Source: Streptomyces sp. CB02366 (GTDB lineage: Bacteria; Actinomycetota; Actinomycetes; Streptomycetales; Streptomycetaceae). From it: 64,000 nt of DNA. The position numbers were made by a program, and so were the translations under genes. The stretch covers positions 193,970 to 257,969 of the forward strand of contig NZ_LIVT01000004.1 of the NCBI RefSeq assembly GCF_001905905.1, given 5' to 3'. The notes beneath the pieces were generated by a model. The model was not told the DNA's origin and ran no database searches. It was given only the letters and a program-made list of their open reading frames with translations. The stretch's first letter is position 1; every line of letters starts with the position of its first letter. Positions 44,927-56,899 of the stretch are shown here, one piece after another.

Positions 44927-45648
44927 GCGGCGACCGCCTTGAGCGCCTCTTCCAGCGTGAACGCCTTCGCGTACAGCGCCTTGCCGACGATCGCGCCCTC
45001 GACGCCCTCGGGGACGAGGAGGGAGATGGCGCGGAGGTCGTCGAGCGAGGAGACCCCGCCGGAGGCGACGACCGGGCGGTCGGTGGCGGCGCAGACGTCG
45101 CGCAGCAGGCCCAGGTTGGGGCCCTGGAGGGTGCCGTCCTTGGCGATGTCGGTGACGACGTAGCGGGCGCAGCCCTCGGAGTCGAGACGGGCCAGGGTCT
45201 CGTACAGGTCGCCGCCGTCGCGGGTCCAGCCCCGGCCGCGCAGGGTGGTGCCGCGGACGTCGAGGCCGACGGCGATCTTGTCGCCGTGCTCGGCGATGAC
45301 CTTGGCGACCCACTCGGGGGTCTCCAGGGCGGCGGTGCCGAGGTTGACGCGGCGGCAGCCGGTGGCGAGGGCGGCGGCGAGGGAGGCGTCGTCGCGGATG
45401 CCGCCGGACAGCTCGACCTTGATGTCCATGGCCCCGGCGACCTCGGCGATCAGGGCGCGGTTGTCGCCGGTCCCGAAGGCGGCGTCCAGGTCCACCAGGT
45501 GCAGCCACTCGGCGCCGGCGCTCTGCCAGGCGAGGGCGGCCTCCAGCGGGGAGCCGTAGGAGGTCTCGGAGCCGGACTCGCCGTGGACGAGGCGGACGGC
45601 CTGGCCGTCGCGGACGTCGACGGCGGGGAGCAGTTCAAGCTTCGGCAT
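44923..45648 (-). CDS. priA: Bifunctional phosphoribosyl isomerase (HisA/TrpF)
   Basis: A 241-residue TIM barrel of the PriA group. It isomerises ProFAR for histidine and PRA for tryptophan, which replaces the missing trpF gene in Streptomyces; this dual role is established for the family. The catalytic Asp 11 lies in [14 protein letters not shown], and the second in [15 protein letters not shown] (Asp about 175). [16 protein letters not shown] and [13 protein letters not shown] form the phosphate sites. It overlaps hisH by one base (TAATG) and ridA by four. Confidence 0.96.
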   Translation of the reverse strand: MPKLELLPAVDVRDGQAVRLVHGESGSETSYGSPLEAALAWQSAGAEWLHLVDLDAAFGTGDNRALIAEVAGAMDIKVELSGGIRDDASLAAALATGCRRVNLGTAALETPEWVAKVIAEHGDKIAVGLDVRGTTLRGRGWTRDGGDLYETLARLDSEGCARYVVTDIAKDGTLQGPNLGLLRDVCAATDRPVVASGGVSSLDDLRAISLLVPEGVEGAIVGKALYAKAFTLEEALKAVAA

Positions 45649-46289
45649 TACAGCGTCTCGATCCAGTTGGTCAGCAGCTGGGCGCCGGCGTCGCCGGACT
45701 TCTCGGGGTGGAACTGGGTGGCCCACAGCGCGCCGTTCTCGACGGCGGCCACGAACCGTTCGCCGTAGGTGGACCACGTGACCCGGGGGGCCCGGATCTT
45801 GGCGTTGGTGACTTCGAGGGACCAGTCGTGCGCCGCGTAGGAGTGCACGAAGTAGTAGCGCGCGTCGGCGTCCAGGCCGGCGAAGAGCCGGGAGTCCTCG
45901 GGGGCCTCGACGGTGTTCCACCCCATGTGGGGGACGACGTCGGCCTTGAGGGGGCCGACCGTGCCGGGCCATTCGTCCAGGCCCTCGGTCTCCACGCCGT
46001 GCTCGACGCCGCGCTCGAACAGGATCTGCATCCCGACGCAGACGCCCATGACGGGGCGTCCGCCGGAGAGCCTGCGGCCGACGATCCAGTCGCCGCGGGC
46101 CCGCTTGAGCCCTTCCATGCAGGCGGCGAACGCTCCGACGCCGGGGACGAGCAGTCCGTCGGCGGCCATCGCGCGGTCGTAGTCGCGGGTGATCTCGACG
46201 TCCGCGCCGACGCGGGCGAGGGCCCGCTCGGCGGAACGGACGTTGCCGAAGCCGTAGTCGAAGACGACGACCTTCTTGGTGTCGGTCAT
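45648..46289 (-). CDS. hisH: Imidazole glycerol phosphate synthase, glutaminase subunit
   Basis: A 213-residue class I glutaminase that supplies ammonia to HisF. The nucleophile Cys is in [16 protein letters not shown] (about residue 86), with the His-Glu pair in [13 protein letters not shown] (about 194-196). The N terminus [17 protein letters not shown] and the oxyanion-strand VPGVGAF are characteristic. Normal length. The TAA stop overlaps the priA ATG by one base. Confidence 0.96.
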   Translation of the reverse strand: MTDTKKVVVFDYGFGNVRSAERALARVGADVEITRDYDRAMAADGLLVPGVGAFAACMEGLKRARGDWIVGRRLSGGRPVMGVCVGMQILFERGVEHGVETEGLDEWPGTVGPLKADVVPHMGWNTVEAPEDSRLFAGLDADARYYFVHSYAAHDWSLEVTNAKIRAPRVTWSTYGERFVAAVENGALWATQFHPEKSGDAGAQLLTNWIETL

Positions 46290-46331
46290 GCCATGGCCTT
46301 CTTGTCGTACTCGCTGATCACGTGCCCGCCC

Positions 46332-46495
46332 TCAGTCCCACAGTCCCTGGATCCGCAGGATGCCCGCCACCAGGCACATCACGGAGCCGATCGACAACAG
46401 CACGATGACGCCCTTGGGCATCCCCTGCTTGGCGAAGGAGTAGACGCCGCCGGCCAGGAAGAGGCCGACGACGATCAGGATGGTGTTGAGGCCGT

Positions 46496-46499
<4 letters not shown>
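46332..46499 (-). CDS. Small two-helix membrane protein in the his operon
   Basis: A 55-residue protein beginning MNGLNTILIVVGLFLAGGVY. It has two hydrophobic helices (about residues 4-21 and 27-46) joined by a short basic loop (FAKQGMPKG), and ends RIQGLWD. Its GTG start overlaps the hisB stop codon by four bases (GTGA), so its synthesis is tied to HisB. It lies 42 bp before hisH. It matches no enzyme of the pathway. It looks like a conserved hypothetical of Streptomyces his operons; function unknown. Confidence 0.8.
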
Positions 46500-49562
<3,063 letters not shown>

Positions 49563-49602
49563 ACGGCAATTCTCTCAGACCGCCCGGAGCGGCCGGGCGT
49601 CC

Positions 49603-49645
49603 GTATCACTGGCTGATACCGGCCGTCCGCACCACTGGCCGATAC
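49603..49645. promoter_or_regulatory. Repeat/palindrome element upstream of hisD
   Basis: CACTGGCTGATAC at 49607-49619 recurs with one change as CACTGGCCGATAC at 49633-49645, a 26-bp period. The first copy forms the inverted repeat GTATCA-n5-TGATAC (49603-49619). It lies in the promoter zone between divergent hisD and a membrane-protein gene, as expected for an operator. Confidence 0.5.
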
Positions 49646-49781
49646 GTGTCTCGGCCATGTCCGGCCGTCACCGCCGACCGCGGGCTTCCACGGCGTCACG
49701 GACGGGAATAACGGTTCTACAGCGTGTATGCACCACGAAGGCATGACGGCACGACAGCATGTGTGCACGGAGGGAGCGGCC

Positions 49782-51383
49782 GTGACCGAGCCGCACGAGG
49801 GCGACATCCCGGACGGCCTCAGCGCAGCGGAGCTGGGCATGTGGCAGTCCTTCCGCAACGGGACGACCTACGACTTACGGACCTACGACCCGGCCCGCAA
49901 CGACCCGTTCGCCCCGCACGCCTGGGGGCCGGAGCGGAGCGTCGGCGCGCGCACGGTGGCGCGGCTGCTGCTGGACGGCCCGCCCGCCCGGCCCGGCCGG
50001 GTGGCGGCGCTGAAGCTCCGGGGGGTGCGGATCACCGGGAAGCTGGACCTGGCGGGCGGCCGGGTCTCTCCGTACGTGGAGCTGACCGGCTGCCGCTTCG
50101 AGCAGGAGGTGGTGCTCCCGGAGTGCCACTTCACGACGTTGCGGCTGGTGGGCTGCGCGCTGCCCCGGCTGGAGGCGGCGCGGCTGCAGACGGAGGGCGA
50201 TCTGCATCTGCCGCGCTGCCGGGTGGACCGGGGCATCCGCCTGACCGACGCCCAGATCGGCACGGATCTGCTGATCAACCAGCTCAGCGTCGGCCCGGAC
50301 CGGCACGGGCGGGCCGTCGTCGGGGACGGCATGACGGTCGCGCAGGACCTCCAGGCCGAGATGGTCGAGACGCTGGGCGAGCTGAGTCTGCGCGGGGCGA
50401 AGGTGGGCGGTTCGCTGTCCCTGCGCGGCAGCCGGCTGCGCGCGGCGGAGGACCGCAGGGCGCTGAACGCCCCGCAGCTGACGGTGGAGCGCACGCTCTA
50501 CATGACCGAGGCGTGGGTGAGCGTCGACACGGGGAACCAGGGCACCACCCCCCCGTACGGCGTGGTCTACGCCCCGACCCCGGCGCGCGGCACCCGGTCG
50601 CAGATATTCGAGTGCCGGGGCGGGGTGCGGCTGGACGACGGGCGGTTCGGGGACGCGGTGGACCTGCACAAGGCCCGGTTCACCATGACGCGGCAGGAGG
50701 AGCTGTCGCTGCGCAGGATCGTCACTCCCGAGCTGCGGTTCAACGCGGAGCGCCCGGAGGAGGGCCGGGTCGTGCTGAACGGCGCGAAGGTGGTGACGCT
50801 GATCGATCTGTCGACGAGCTGGCCGGGGCCGGGCGGTCTCGCGATGGGCGGTTTCGTCTACGAGAACCTGGTCCCCTACGGCCATTTCCCGCTCTCCCGG
50901 CGGCTGGAGTGGGTGCAGGCCGCGACGCCGGAGTACGTCCCCGAACCCTACGAGCGGCTGGCCACGGTGATGCGGAGCTGCGGGGAGGACGCGGACGCGC
51001 GCGAGGTGCTGCTGGCCAAGCAGCGCCGCCGCCGCGAGACGCTGCCGCCCGCCGCGAAGGCGTGGGGGTACCTCCAGGACTGGATGGTGGCGTACGGCTA
51101 CCGGCCGGGGCGGGCGGCGGTGTGGATGGCGGTGCTGTGGGCGGCGGGCACGGCGGCCTTCGCGCAGCACGACCCGCCGTCGATCAAGGGGTCGGAGCAT
51201 CCGCAGTGGAACCCCGCCCTGTACGCGCTGGATCTGCTGATCCCGGTGATCAACCTCGGGCAGGACGGCTACTGGCGGATGGAGGACGCCTGGCAGTGGG
51301 CCGCTGCCGGTCTGGTGCTGGTGGGATGGGTTCTGGCCACCACGGTGGCGGCGGGGGCCTCCCGGATGCTGCGCAGAGGTTGA
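49782..51383 (+). CDS. Beta-helix membrane protein ('membrane-associated oxidoreductase' type)
   Basis: A 533-residue protein. After a short domain with LSAAELGMWQSFRNGTTYDL come many short repeats of the form LxLxGxxIxGxLDLxxxxV (about residues 95-390), such as LKLRGVRITGKLDLAGGRV and LSLRGAKVGGSLSLRGSRL. These suggest a pentapeptide-like right-handed beta-helix. Two or three membrane helices close the protein (about 445-530). Similar Streptomyces proteins are annotated membrane-associated oxidoreductase, but I see no cofactor site. The start is GTG 49782, eight bases after GGAGGG; earlier ATGs lack one. It is divergent from hisD. Confidence 0.75.
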   Translation: MTEPHEGDIPDGLSAAELGMWQSFRNGTTYDLRTYDPARNDPFAPHAWGPERSVGARTVARLLLDGPPARPGRVAALKLRGVRITGKLDLAGGRVSPYVELTGCRFEQEVVLPECHFTTLRLVGCALPRLEAARLQTEGDLHLPRCRVDRGIRLTDAQIGTDLLINQLSVGPDRHGRAVVGDGMTVAQDLQAEMVETLGELSLRGAKVGGSLSLRGSRLRAAEDRRALNAPQLTVERTLYMTEAWVSVDTGNQGTTPPYGVVYAPTPARGTRSQIFECRGGVRLDDGRFGDAVDLHKARFTMTRQEELSLRRIVTPELRFNAERPEEGRVVLNGAKVVTLIDLSTSWPGPGGLAMGGFVYENLVPYGHFPLSRRLEWVQAATPEYVPEPYERLATVMRSCGEDADAREVLLAKQRRRRETLPPAAKAWGYLQDWMVAYGYRPGRAAVWMAVLWAAGTAAFAQHDPPSIKGSEHPQWNPALYALDLLIPVINLGQDGYWRMEDAWQWAAAGLVLVGWVLATTVAAGASRMLRRG

Positions 51384-51396
51384 TCCGGCGGGCGTC

Positions 51397-51421
51397 CCGC
51401 CGGGCGTGCGGCGCCCGGCGG
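51397..51421 (+). terminator. Terminator hairpin
   Basis: Perfect 10-bp arms (CCGCCGGGCG and complement) with a 5-base loop, 14 bp after the stop of the beta-helix protein gene. Confidence 0.7.
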
Positions 51422-51554
51422 AAGGCGGCCCGCCCCCGCGGTCACGGGCGGCCGGGGCCGGGGGCCGGCCGCCGGCGCCCGGTGGCCGACGGGACGTACG
51501 AGCATCACACAGAGGTGCGATCAAGCCATCCGCAACCGTTTCCTTTGCCCTTTC

Positions 51555-51583
51555 TTGACTGGGCCCGATACAACCCCTCCACT
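51555..51583 (+). promoter_or_regulatory. Possible promoter
   Basis: TTGACT, 17 bases, TCCACT, about 66 bp before the ATG of the next gene, in a locally less G+C-rich stretch. The -35 matches well and the -10 weakly. Confidence 0.4.
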
Positions 51584-51649
51584 CGGCACAGAAGCTTCAC
51601 AGCATGACCCTGGCGCGGTCCCCACCAGCGCTTTTCAATGGTCTGCACC

Positions 51650-52678
51650 ATGGCCTTCCTTCGTGCTCTGCTCCGTACCGCGCGCATGGCCCGGCACGGC
51701 TCCCCGTCGGCCGCCGGACCGGCGGCGGACGACGCGGTGCTGCTCGACGCCCCGGACGAGCGGCTCTCCCCCGCGCTGGTCGCCGCTGCCCTGGGCGACT
51801 ACGAACCGGCCGCCCGGCTGCTCGCCGCCACCCGGGACGCGGCCGACTGGGAGAACCGGGACCGCTATCTGGACCGGCTCGTCGTCTTCGCCCGCGGCCG
51901 GGACGGCTGGCTCGTCGACTGGCTGGCCGCCGCTCCGCGCGATCCGGACGCGCTGCTGGTCAAGGCGGAGCTGGCGGTCCGCCGGGCCTGGGAGTCGCCC
52001 GCCCGCGCGGAACGGCTCCGCGAGGTCGCCCCGCTGATCACCGCCGCCGCCGACGCGGACCCGCGCGACCCCGTGCCGTGGCGGCTCGCCCTGGACCACG
52101 CGCGCGGCGCCCACGCCACGCACACCGCATTCGAGTCGCTGTGGGAGCAGGCGGTACGGCGCTCCGCGCACCACTACGGCTGCCATGTGGCGGCGCTGCG
52201 CTACCTCTCCGCCGCCTGGTACGGCTCGCATCGCGAGTGCTTCGACTTCGCCGAGCGGGCCGCCGAGGACGCGCTGCCCGACTCCCTGGTGCAGGCCCTG
52301 CCGGTCCGGGCGGCGTTCGCACTGCTCCTGGACCCCCGGGCGGCGGAACGGACCACCTCCGTGCTGGAGGAGCGGATCGACGCGGCGGCCGACCTGGCGA
52401 TCAGGCTCTCCGCCGCCTACCGGCCGGGCGACCCGTGGCCGGCGGAGGTCCGCAACCTCCTCGCGTACGTGCTGCTCGCCCGGGGCCGCTGGGCGGAGGC
52501 GCTGCACCAGTTCCACCTGATCGGCCGGCACGCGACGTCCTTCCCGTGGTCGTCGGTGTCCGAGGACCCGCTCGGCCGGTTCCTCGACGCACGGGACGGC
52601 GCACGGCTCCGGGCGGCCTCCCCGGCCCCCTCGCGCGGCCGGGCCGACCACGGCCGCCCCCGGGGCCATTACGCTTGA
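51650..52678 (+). CDS. Conserved hypothetical helical protein
   Basis: A 342-residue protein I cannot assign to a named family. It is Ala/Arg/Leu-rich and predicted almost wholly helical, with TPR-like packing suggested by pairs such as ALVAAALGDYEPAARLLAAT and DPDALLVKAELAVRRAW. The conserved-looking centre is ESLWEQAVRRSAHHYGCHVA followed by LRYLSAAWYGSHRECFDFAE. There is no signal peptide or metal motif. The start was chosen at ATG 51650 (MAFLRALLRT); ATG 51638 is in frame. The -10-like hexamer of the next gene lies inside its last codons. Confidence 0.7.
   Translation: MAFLRALLRTARMARHGSPSAAGPAADDAVLLDAPDERLSPALVAAALGDYEPAARLLAATRDAADWENRDRYLDRLVVFARGRDGWLVDWLAAAPRDPDALLVKAELAVRRAWESPARAERLREVAPLITAAADADPRDPVPWRLALDHARGAHATHTAFESLWEQAVRRSAHHYGCHVAALRYLSAAWYGSHRECFDFAERAAEDALPDSLVQALPVRAAFALLLDPRAAERTTSVLEERIDAAADLAIRLSAAYRPGDPWPAEVRNLLAYVLLARGRWAEALHQFHLIGRHATSFPWSSVSEDPLGRFLDARDGARLRAASPAPSRGRADHGRPRGHYA
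52670..52675 (+). promoter_or_regulatory. -10-like hexamer before Lon-domain gene
   Basis: TACGCT, eight bases before the GTG at 52684, with no Shine-Dalgarno sequence. It suggests a leaderless transcript starting inside the end of the preceding gene. Confidence 0.4.
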
Positions 52679-52683
52679 GCGCT

Positions 52684-53448
52684 GTGACCACCGCCCGCCT
52701 TCCCCTCTTCCCGCTCCACGCGGTGCTGTTCCCCGGCCTGGTGCTGCCGCTCAACGTCTTCGAAGAGCGATATCGCGCCATGATGCGGGAGCTGCTGAAA
52801 AGCGACGAGGACGAGCCCCGCCGCTTCGTCGTGGTCGCGATCCGCGACGGCCGCGAGACGGCCCCGACCGGCTCCGGCATGCCGGACACCGCCGCGTCGG
52901 CGGCCGTCACCGAACGCGCCCCCGCCGAGGGCTTCGGCCCCGACCCCCTCCAGACCTTCCACCGGGTCGGCTGCGTGGCCGACGCGGCGACGATCCGCGA
53001 GCGCGCCGACGGCAGCTTCGAGGTCCTGGCCACCGGCACCACCCGGGTCAGGCTGCTGTCCGTCGACGCGAGCGGCCCGTATCTGACCGCCGAGGTGGAG
53101 GACGTGACGGAGGAGCCGCCCGGGGAGGACGAGGGCGACGAGGCGGGGGCGCTCGCCGAGGGCGTCCTGCGGGCCTTCCGCGCCTACCAGAAGCGGCTGG
53201 CCGGGGCGAACGAACGCTCGCTGGCGAGCGGCGCCGAGCTGCCCGACGACCCGACGGTGGTCTCCTACCTGGTAGCGGCGGCCACGGTCCTGGACGGCCC
53301 CACCAAGCAGCGGCTGCTCCAGGCTCCGGACACCGCGACCCGGCTGCGCGAGGAGCTGACGCTGCTGCGCAAGGAGACCGCGGTCATCCGGCATCTGCCC
53401 TCGCTGCCCGCGGCCGACCTGACCCGGACCCCCACCCACCCCAACTGA
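52684..53448 (+). CDS. Lon N-terminal (substrate-binding) domain protein
   Basis: A 254-residue protein made of a single LON substrate-binding domain. It starts ARLPLFPLHAVLFPGLVLPL and continues NVFEERYRAMMREL (about residues 4-37), the domain's hallmark. HRVGCVADAATIRERADGSF and TTRVRLLSVDASGPYL follow as usual. The ATPase and protease domains of Lon are absent, as in other stand-alone LonN proteins. A substrate-recognition or regulatory role is likely, not proteolysis. The GTG start follows the previous gene by five bases. The ybaK gene lies 14 bp downstream, so they may be co-transcribed. Confidence 0.9.
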   Translation: MTTARLPLFPLHAVLFPGLVLPLNVFEERYRAMMRELLKSDEDEPRRFVVVAIRDGRETAPTGSGMPDTAASAAVTERAPAEGFGPDPLQTFHRVGCVADAATIRERADGSFEVLATGTTRVRLLSVDASGPYLTAEVEDVTEEPPGEDEGDEAGALAEGVLRAFRAYQKRLAGANERSLASGAELPDDPTVVSYLVAAATVLDGPTKQRLLQAPDTATRLREELTLLRKETAVIRHLPSLPAADLTRTPTHPN

Positions 53449-53462
53449 CCGAGGACTCCCCG

Positions 53463-53963
53463 GTGGCGAAGAAGCCGAAGAAGCAGGCGGGCGGCACCCC
53501 CGCCACGGTCGCCCTGACCGCGGCGGGCACGCCCTTCACGGTTCACGCGTACGAGCACGACCCGGCCTCCCCCTCGTACGGCGAGGAGGCCGCCGAGGCC
53601 CTGGGCGTCTCCCCCGACCGGGTCTTCAAGACCCTGGTCGCGGAGGTGGACGGCGAACTGGCGGTCGCGGTGGTCCCGGTGGCCGGCTCCCTGGACCTCA
53701 AGGCCCTGGCCTCCGCGGTGGGCGGCAAGCGCGCCGTGATGGCGGACCCGGCCGCGGCGGAACGCACCACGGGCTACGTACGCGGCGGCATCTCCCCGCT
53801 CGGCCAGCGCAGACGCCTGCGCACGGTCCTGGACGCCTCGGCCCGCGCCCACCCCACGATCTGCGTCTCGGCGGGGCGCCGGGGCCTGGAGGTCGAGTTG
53901 GCGGCGACGGACCTGGCGGAACTGACGGGGGCGGTGTTCGCGGAGATCGCGCGGAGCGCGTGA
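53463..53963 (+). CDS. ybaK: Cys-tRNA(Pro)/Cys-tRNA(Cys) deacylase (YbaK/EbsC)
   Basis: A 166-residue editing enzyme that hydrolyses cysteine mischarged on tRNA-Pro. The fold starts after a Lys-rich N terminus. The segment RVFKTLVAEVDGELAVAVVP (about residues 53-72) holds the catalytic-site Lys. GKRAVMADPAAAERTTGYVRGGISPLGQ (start about 88) and the C-terminal SAGRRGLEVELAATDLAEL are diagnostic for YbaK. The GTG start is preceded by GAGGACTCCCC. It is probably co-transcribed with the Lon-domain gene. Confidence 0.93.
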   Translation: MAKKPKKQAGGTPATVALTAAGTPFTVHAYEHDPASPSYGEEAAEALGVSPDRVFKTLVAEVDGELAVAVVPVAGSLDLKALASAVGGKRAVMADPAAAERTTGYVRGGISPLGQRRRLRTVLDASARAHPTICVSAGRRGLEVELAATDLAELTGAVFAEIARSA

Positions 53964-53997
53964 GCGCGGCGGTCCCGCTCCCCCGCGCCCCCGCGCC

Positions 53998-54687
53998 TCA
54001 CGTGCCGGAAGCCGGCCCGGCCGGCGGCCCCGGGGGCGGCCCCTGCACGGCCCCGTCGTAGTACCCCGAGAACCCCGCCCACTCCGGCTCCGGATCCCGC
54101 GGTCCGAACGCCGCCGTCAGCAGCAGGTGGACCCCCATCGCCGCGAACGGCCACGCCAGTACCGCCGCCCACACCGCGTGCAGTTCCAGCGGGGCGTCGA
54201 ACGTCACGCCCCGGCCCGCCTCCCGGGCCCGCGCCACCACGTCGGAGGAGGGACCGAGCCAGACGCCCGTCCGCCAGGCGATCAGCGAGGCGGCCAGCGC
54301 GCCCAGCGCCAGCCCCACGACCACGAGGACGCCCCCGCGGCGCAGCCGCCAGAAGACGGCGGCGGCCGAGAGCGCGCCGAAGCCGAGGGCCAGCAGCACG
54401 AACGTTCCGTCCGCCCCGATCGCCTCCTCGCCCTCGCTGTTCTCCAGGAAGACGGCCGTCTCGTCGGAGACCAGCGGGACGCGCGGCGCGAGCCACAGCC
54501 ACAGCAGGCCGAGCACGATGCCCGAGAGCGCGACCAGGACGGCGACGACGACGGCCTGACGGAGTTCCGCGGCGGTGTCCGGGTCGTCCGTCGAACCCGG
54601 GGAGGGCGCGAGGGGGGAGCCCGGGGGCGGGGCCTGCCACGGGTCGTGGGGGCCGGACGGGTCGGGCGGCGTCAGAGGTGCGGTCAC
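53998..54687 (-). CDS. Four-helix membrane protein, possibly DUF2567
   Basis: A 229-residue protein with a Pro-rich N terminus (to about 45), then four membrane segments (about 48-70, 96-116, 122-140 and 170-190). Between the first two lies an acidic loop (SDETAVFLENSEGEEAIGADG). A Pro/Gly-rich tail ends it. The layout resembles the DUF2567 family, but that assignment is from pattern only. Function unknown. The start was set at GTG 54687. It lies 126 bp downstream of the ABC permease gene on the same strand. Confidence 0.7.
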   Translation of the reverse strand: MTAPLTPPDPSGPHDPWQAPPPGSPLAPSPGSTDDPDTAAELRQAVVVAVLVALSGIVLGLLWLWLAPRVPLVSDETAVFLENSEGEEAIGADGTFVLLALGFGALSAAAVFWRLRRGGVLVVVGLALGALAASLIAWRTGVWLGPSSDVVARAREAGRGVTFDAPLELHAVWAAVLAWPFAAMGVHLLLTAAFGPRDPEPEWAGFSGYYDGAVQGPPPGPPAGPASGT

Positions 54688-54813
54688 CGTGCCATCGTGC
54701 CAGGCCACCCCGTGGGGCGCCTCACCGGATGCCGCACCGTGCCGTGCGGCCGGGGGCGCCGGCCGCGTACGCGCCCCGGTCGCCGGGACGCCGGCCGTTC
54801 CCCGGCGGGAGCC

Positions 54814-55656
54814 CTACCGTACGGCCGCCCGCCGGTACGCCCAGGTGGCGACCGCCAGCGACAGCACCCCCACCGCCGCGCAGACCGCCAGGAAGAACGC
54901 GATGAGCCCCCAGTCCGGGCGGGCGTCGAAGGAGCGGGCCAGCGCCTCGACCCCGTACGTCGAGGGCAGCAGGTCGCGCGTCCAGCCCACCGGCCCCGGC
55001 AGCCGCTCGGCGGGCAGCACCCCGAGCAGCAGGGCGGCGGACATCCCGAGCTGGCCCAGCAGGGTCGCCAGCTCCGGGCGCGGGGCGAGCAGCCCGAGGG
55101 CCGCGCCGAGCCCGGCCAGGGCGGCGCCGGAGAGCGGGACGACGGCGGCCAGGACCCACAGGTGGGTGAGCGGCAGCTGGAAGAGCACGCTGCCGGTGAC
55201 GGCGGTGAAGACCGTGCCCGGCACGGTGAACGAGGCGTACGCACCGGCCGTCCCGAGCACCACGGCCGCGGGTGGCACCGGCAGGGTGGCGTAGTGGTCG
55301 AGCCCGCCGCTCGCCCGCAGCTGCCCGAAGTACTGGGCGAGCAGGTTGAGCGCGACGAACGCGACGACCAGGACGCTGGAGCCCGCGACCACGGCGCGCG
55401 CCTCCGCGCCGCCGTCCACGACGCCCCGCATCAGGATCATGATCCCGACGGACTGGAACGTCGCCACGAAGAGCAGCGGGATGCGGGCGACCCGCGCCCG
55501 GGAGAGCTGGGCGCGGTAGACGGCGGCCAGCGAGGGGAACAGCCGGGCGCGCGGCGCGAGGGGGGCCGGGACCGTACGGGCGGGCGCCCGCCCGGCGGGG
55601 CCGGGCGCGGGCCGGGCGGGGGCCGGGGCGGTCCTGGCCGGAATGATGCTCGTCAC
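54814..55656 (-). CDS. ABC-2 type transporter permease
   Basis: A 280-residue permease with six membrane helices (from about residue 50). After a Pro/Ala-rich N terminus comes FPSLAAVYRAQLSRARVARI, typical of ABC-2 permeases, and the segment LLPSTYGVEALARSFDARPD near the C terminus is also characteristic of the family. It should form the membrane channel for the ATPase encoded directly upstream. The cargo is unknown; drug, lipid or antibiotic export is common for such pairs. The GTG start lies 142 bp after the ATPase gene, a longer gap than usual in an operon. Confidence 0.88.
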   Translation of the reverse strand: MTSIIPARTAPAPARPAPGPAGRAPARTVPAPLAPRARLFPSLAAVYRAQLSRARVARIPLLFVATFQSVGIMILMRGVVDGGAEARAVVAGSSVLVVAFVALNLLAQYFGQLRASGGLDHYATLPVPPAAVVLGTAGAYASFTVPGTVFTAVTGSVLFQLPLTHLWVLAAVVPLSGAALAGLGAALGLLAPRPELATLLGQLGMSAALLLGVLPAERLPGPVGWTRDLLPSTYGVEALARSFDARPDWGLIAFFLAVCAAVGVLSLAVATWAYRRAAVR

Positions 55657-55798
55657 CTGCGGCCGCTCCCCTCGCACACGTCCCACCCGTCCCGCCCCTC
55701 GCCCGCGTCCCGGCCGGGTACGTCCCCGCCGGGCGCCGCGGTCACGGCGACCGCCGCACGGCCCGCGCCGTCCCGGCCTCCCGCGCCGCTCCTGCCGT

Positions 55799-56824
<1,026 letters not shown>

Positions 56825-56899
56825 GAGGTACGAGGGTACGGGGTCGCGTGCCCCGGTTCGCGCCGGGGGCCACCCCGCGTCGCCCTTCCCCGCGGACGG

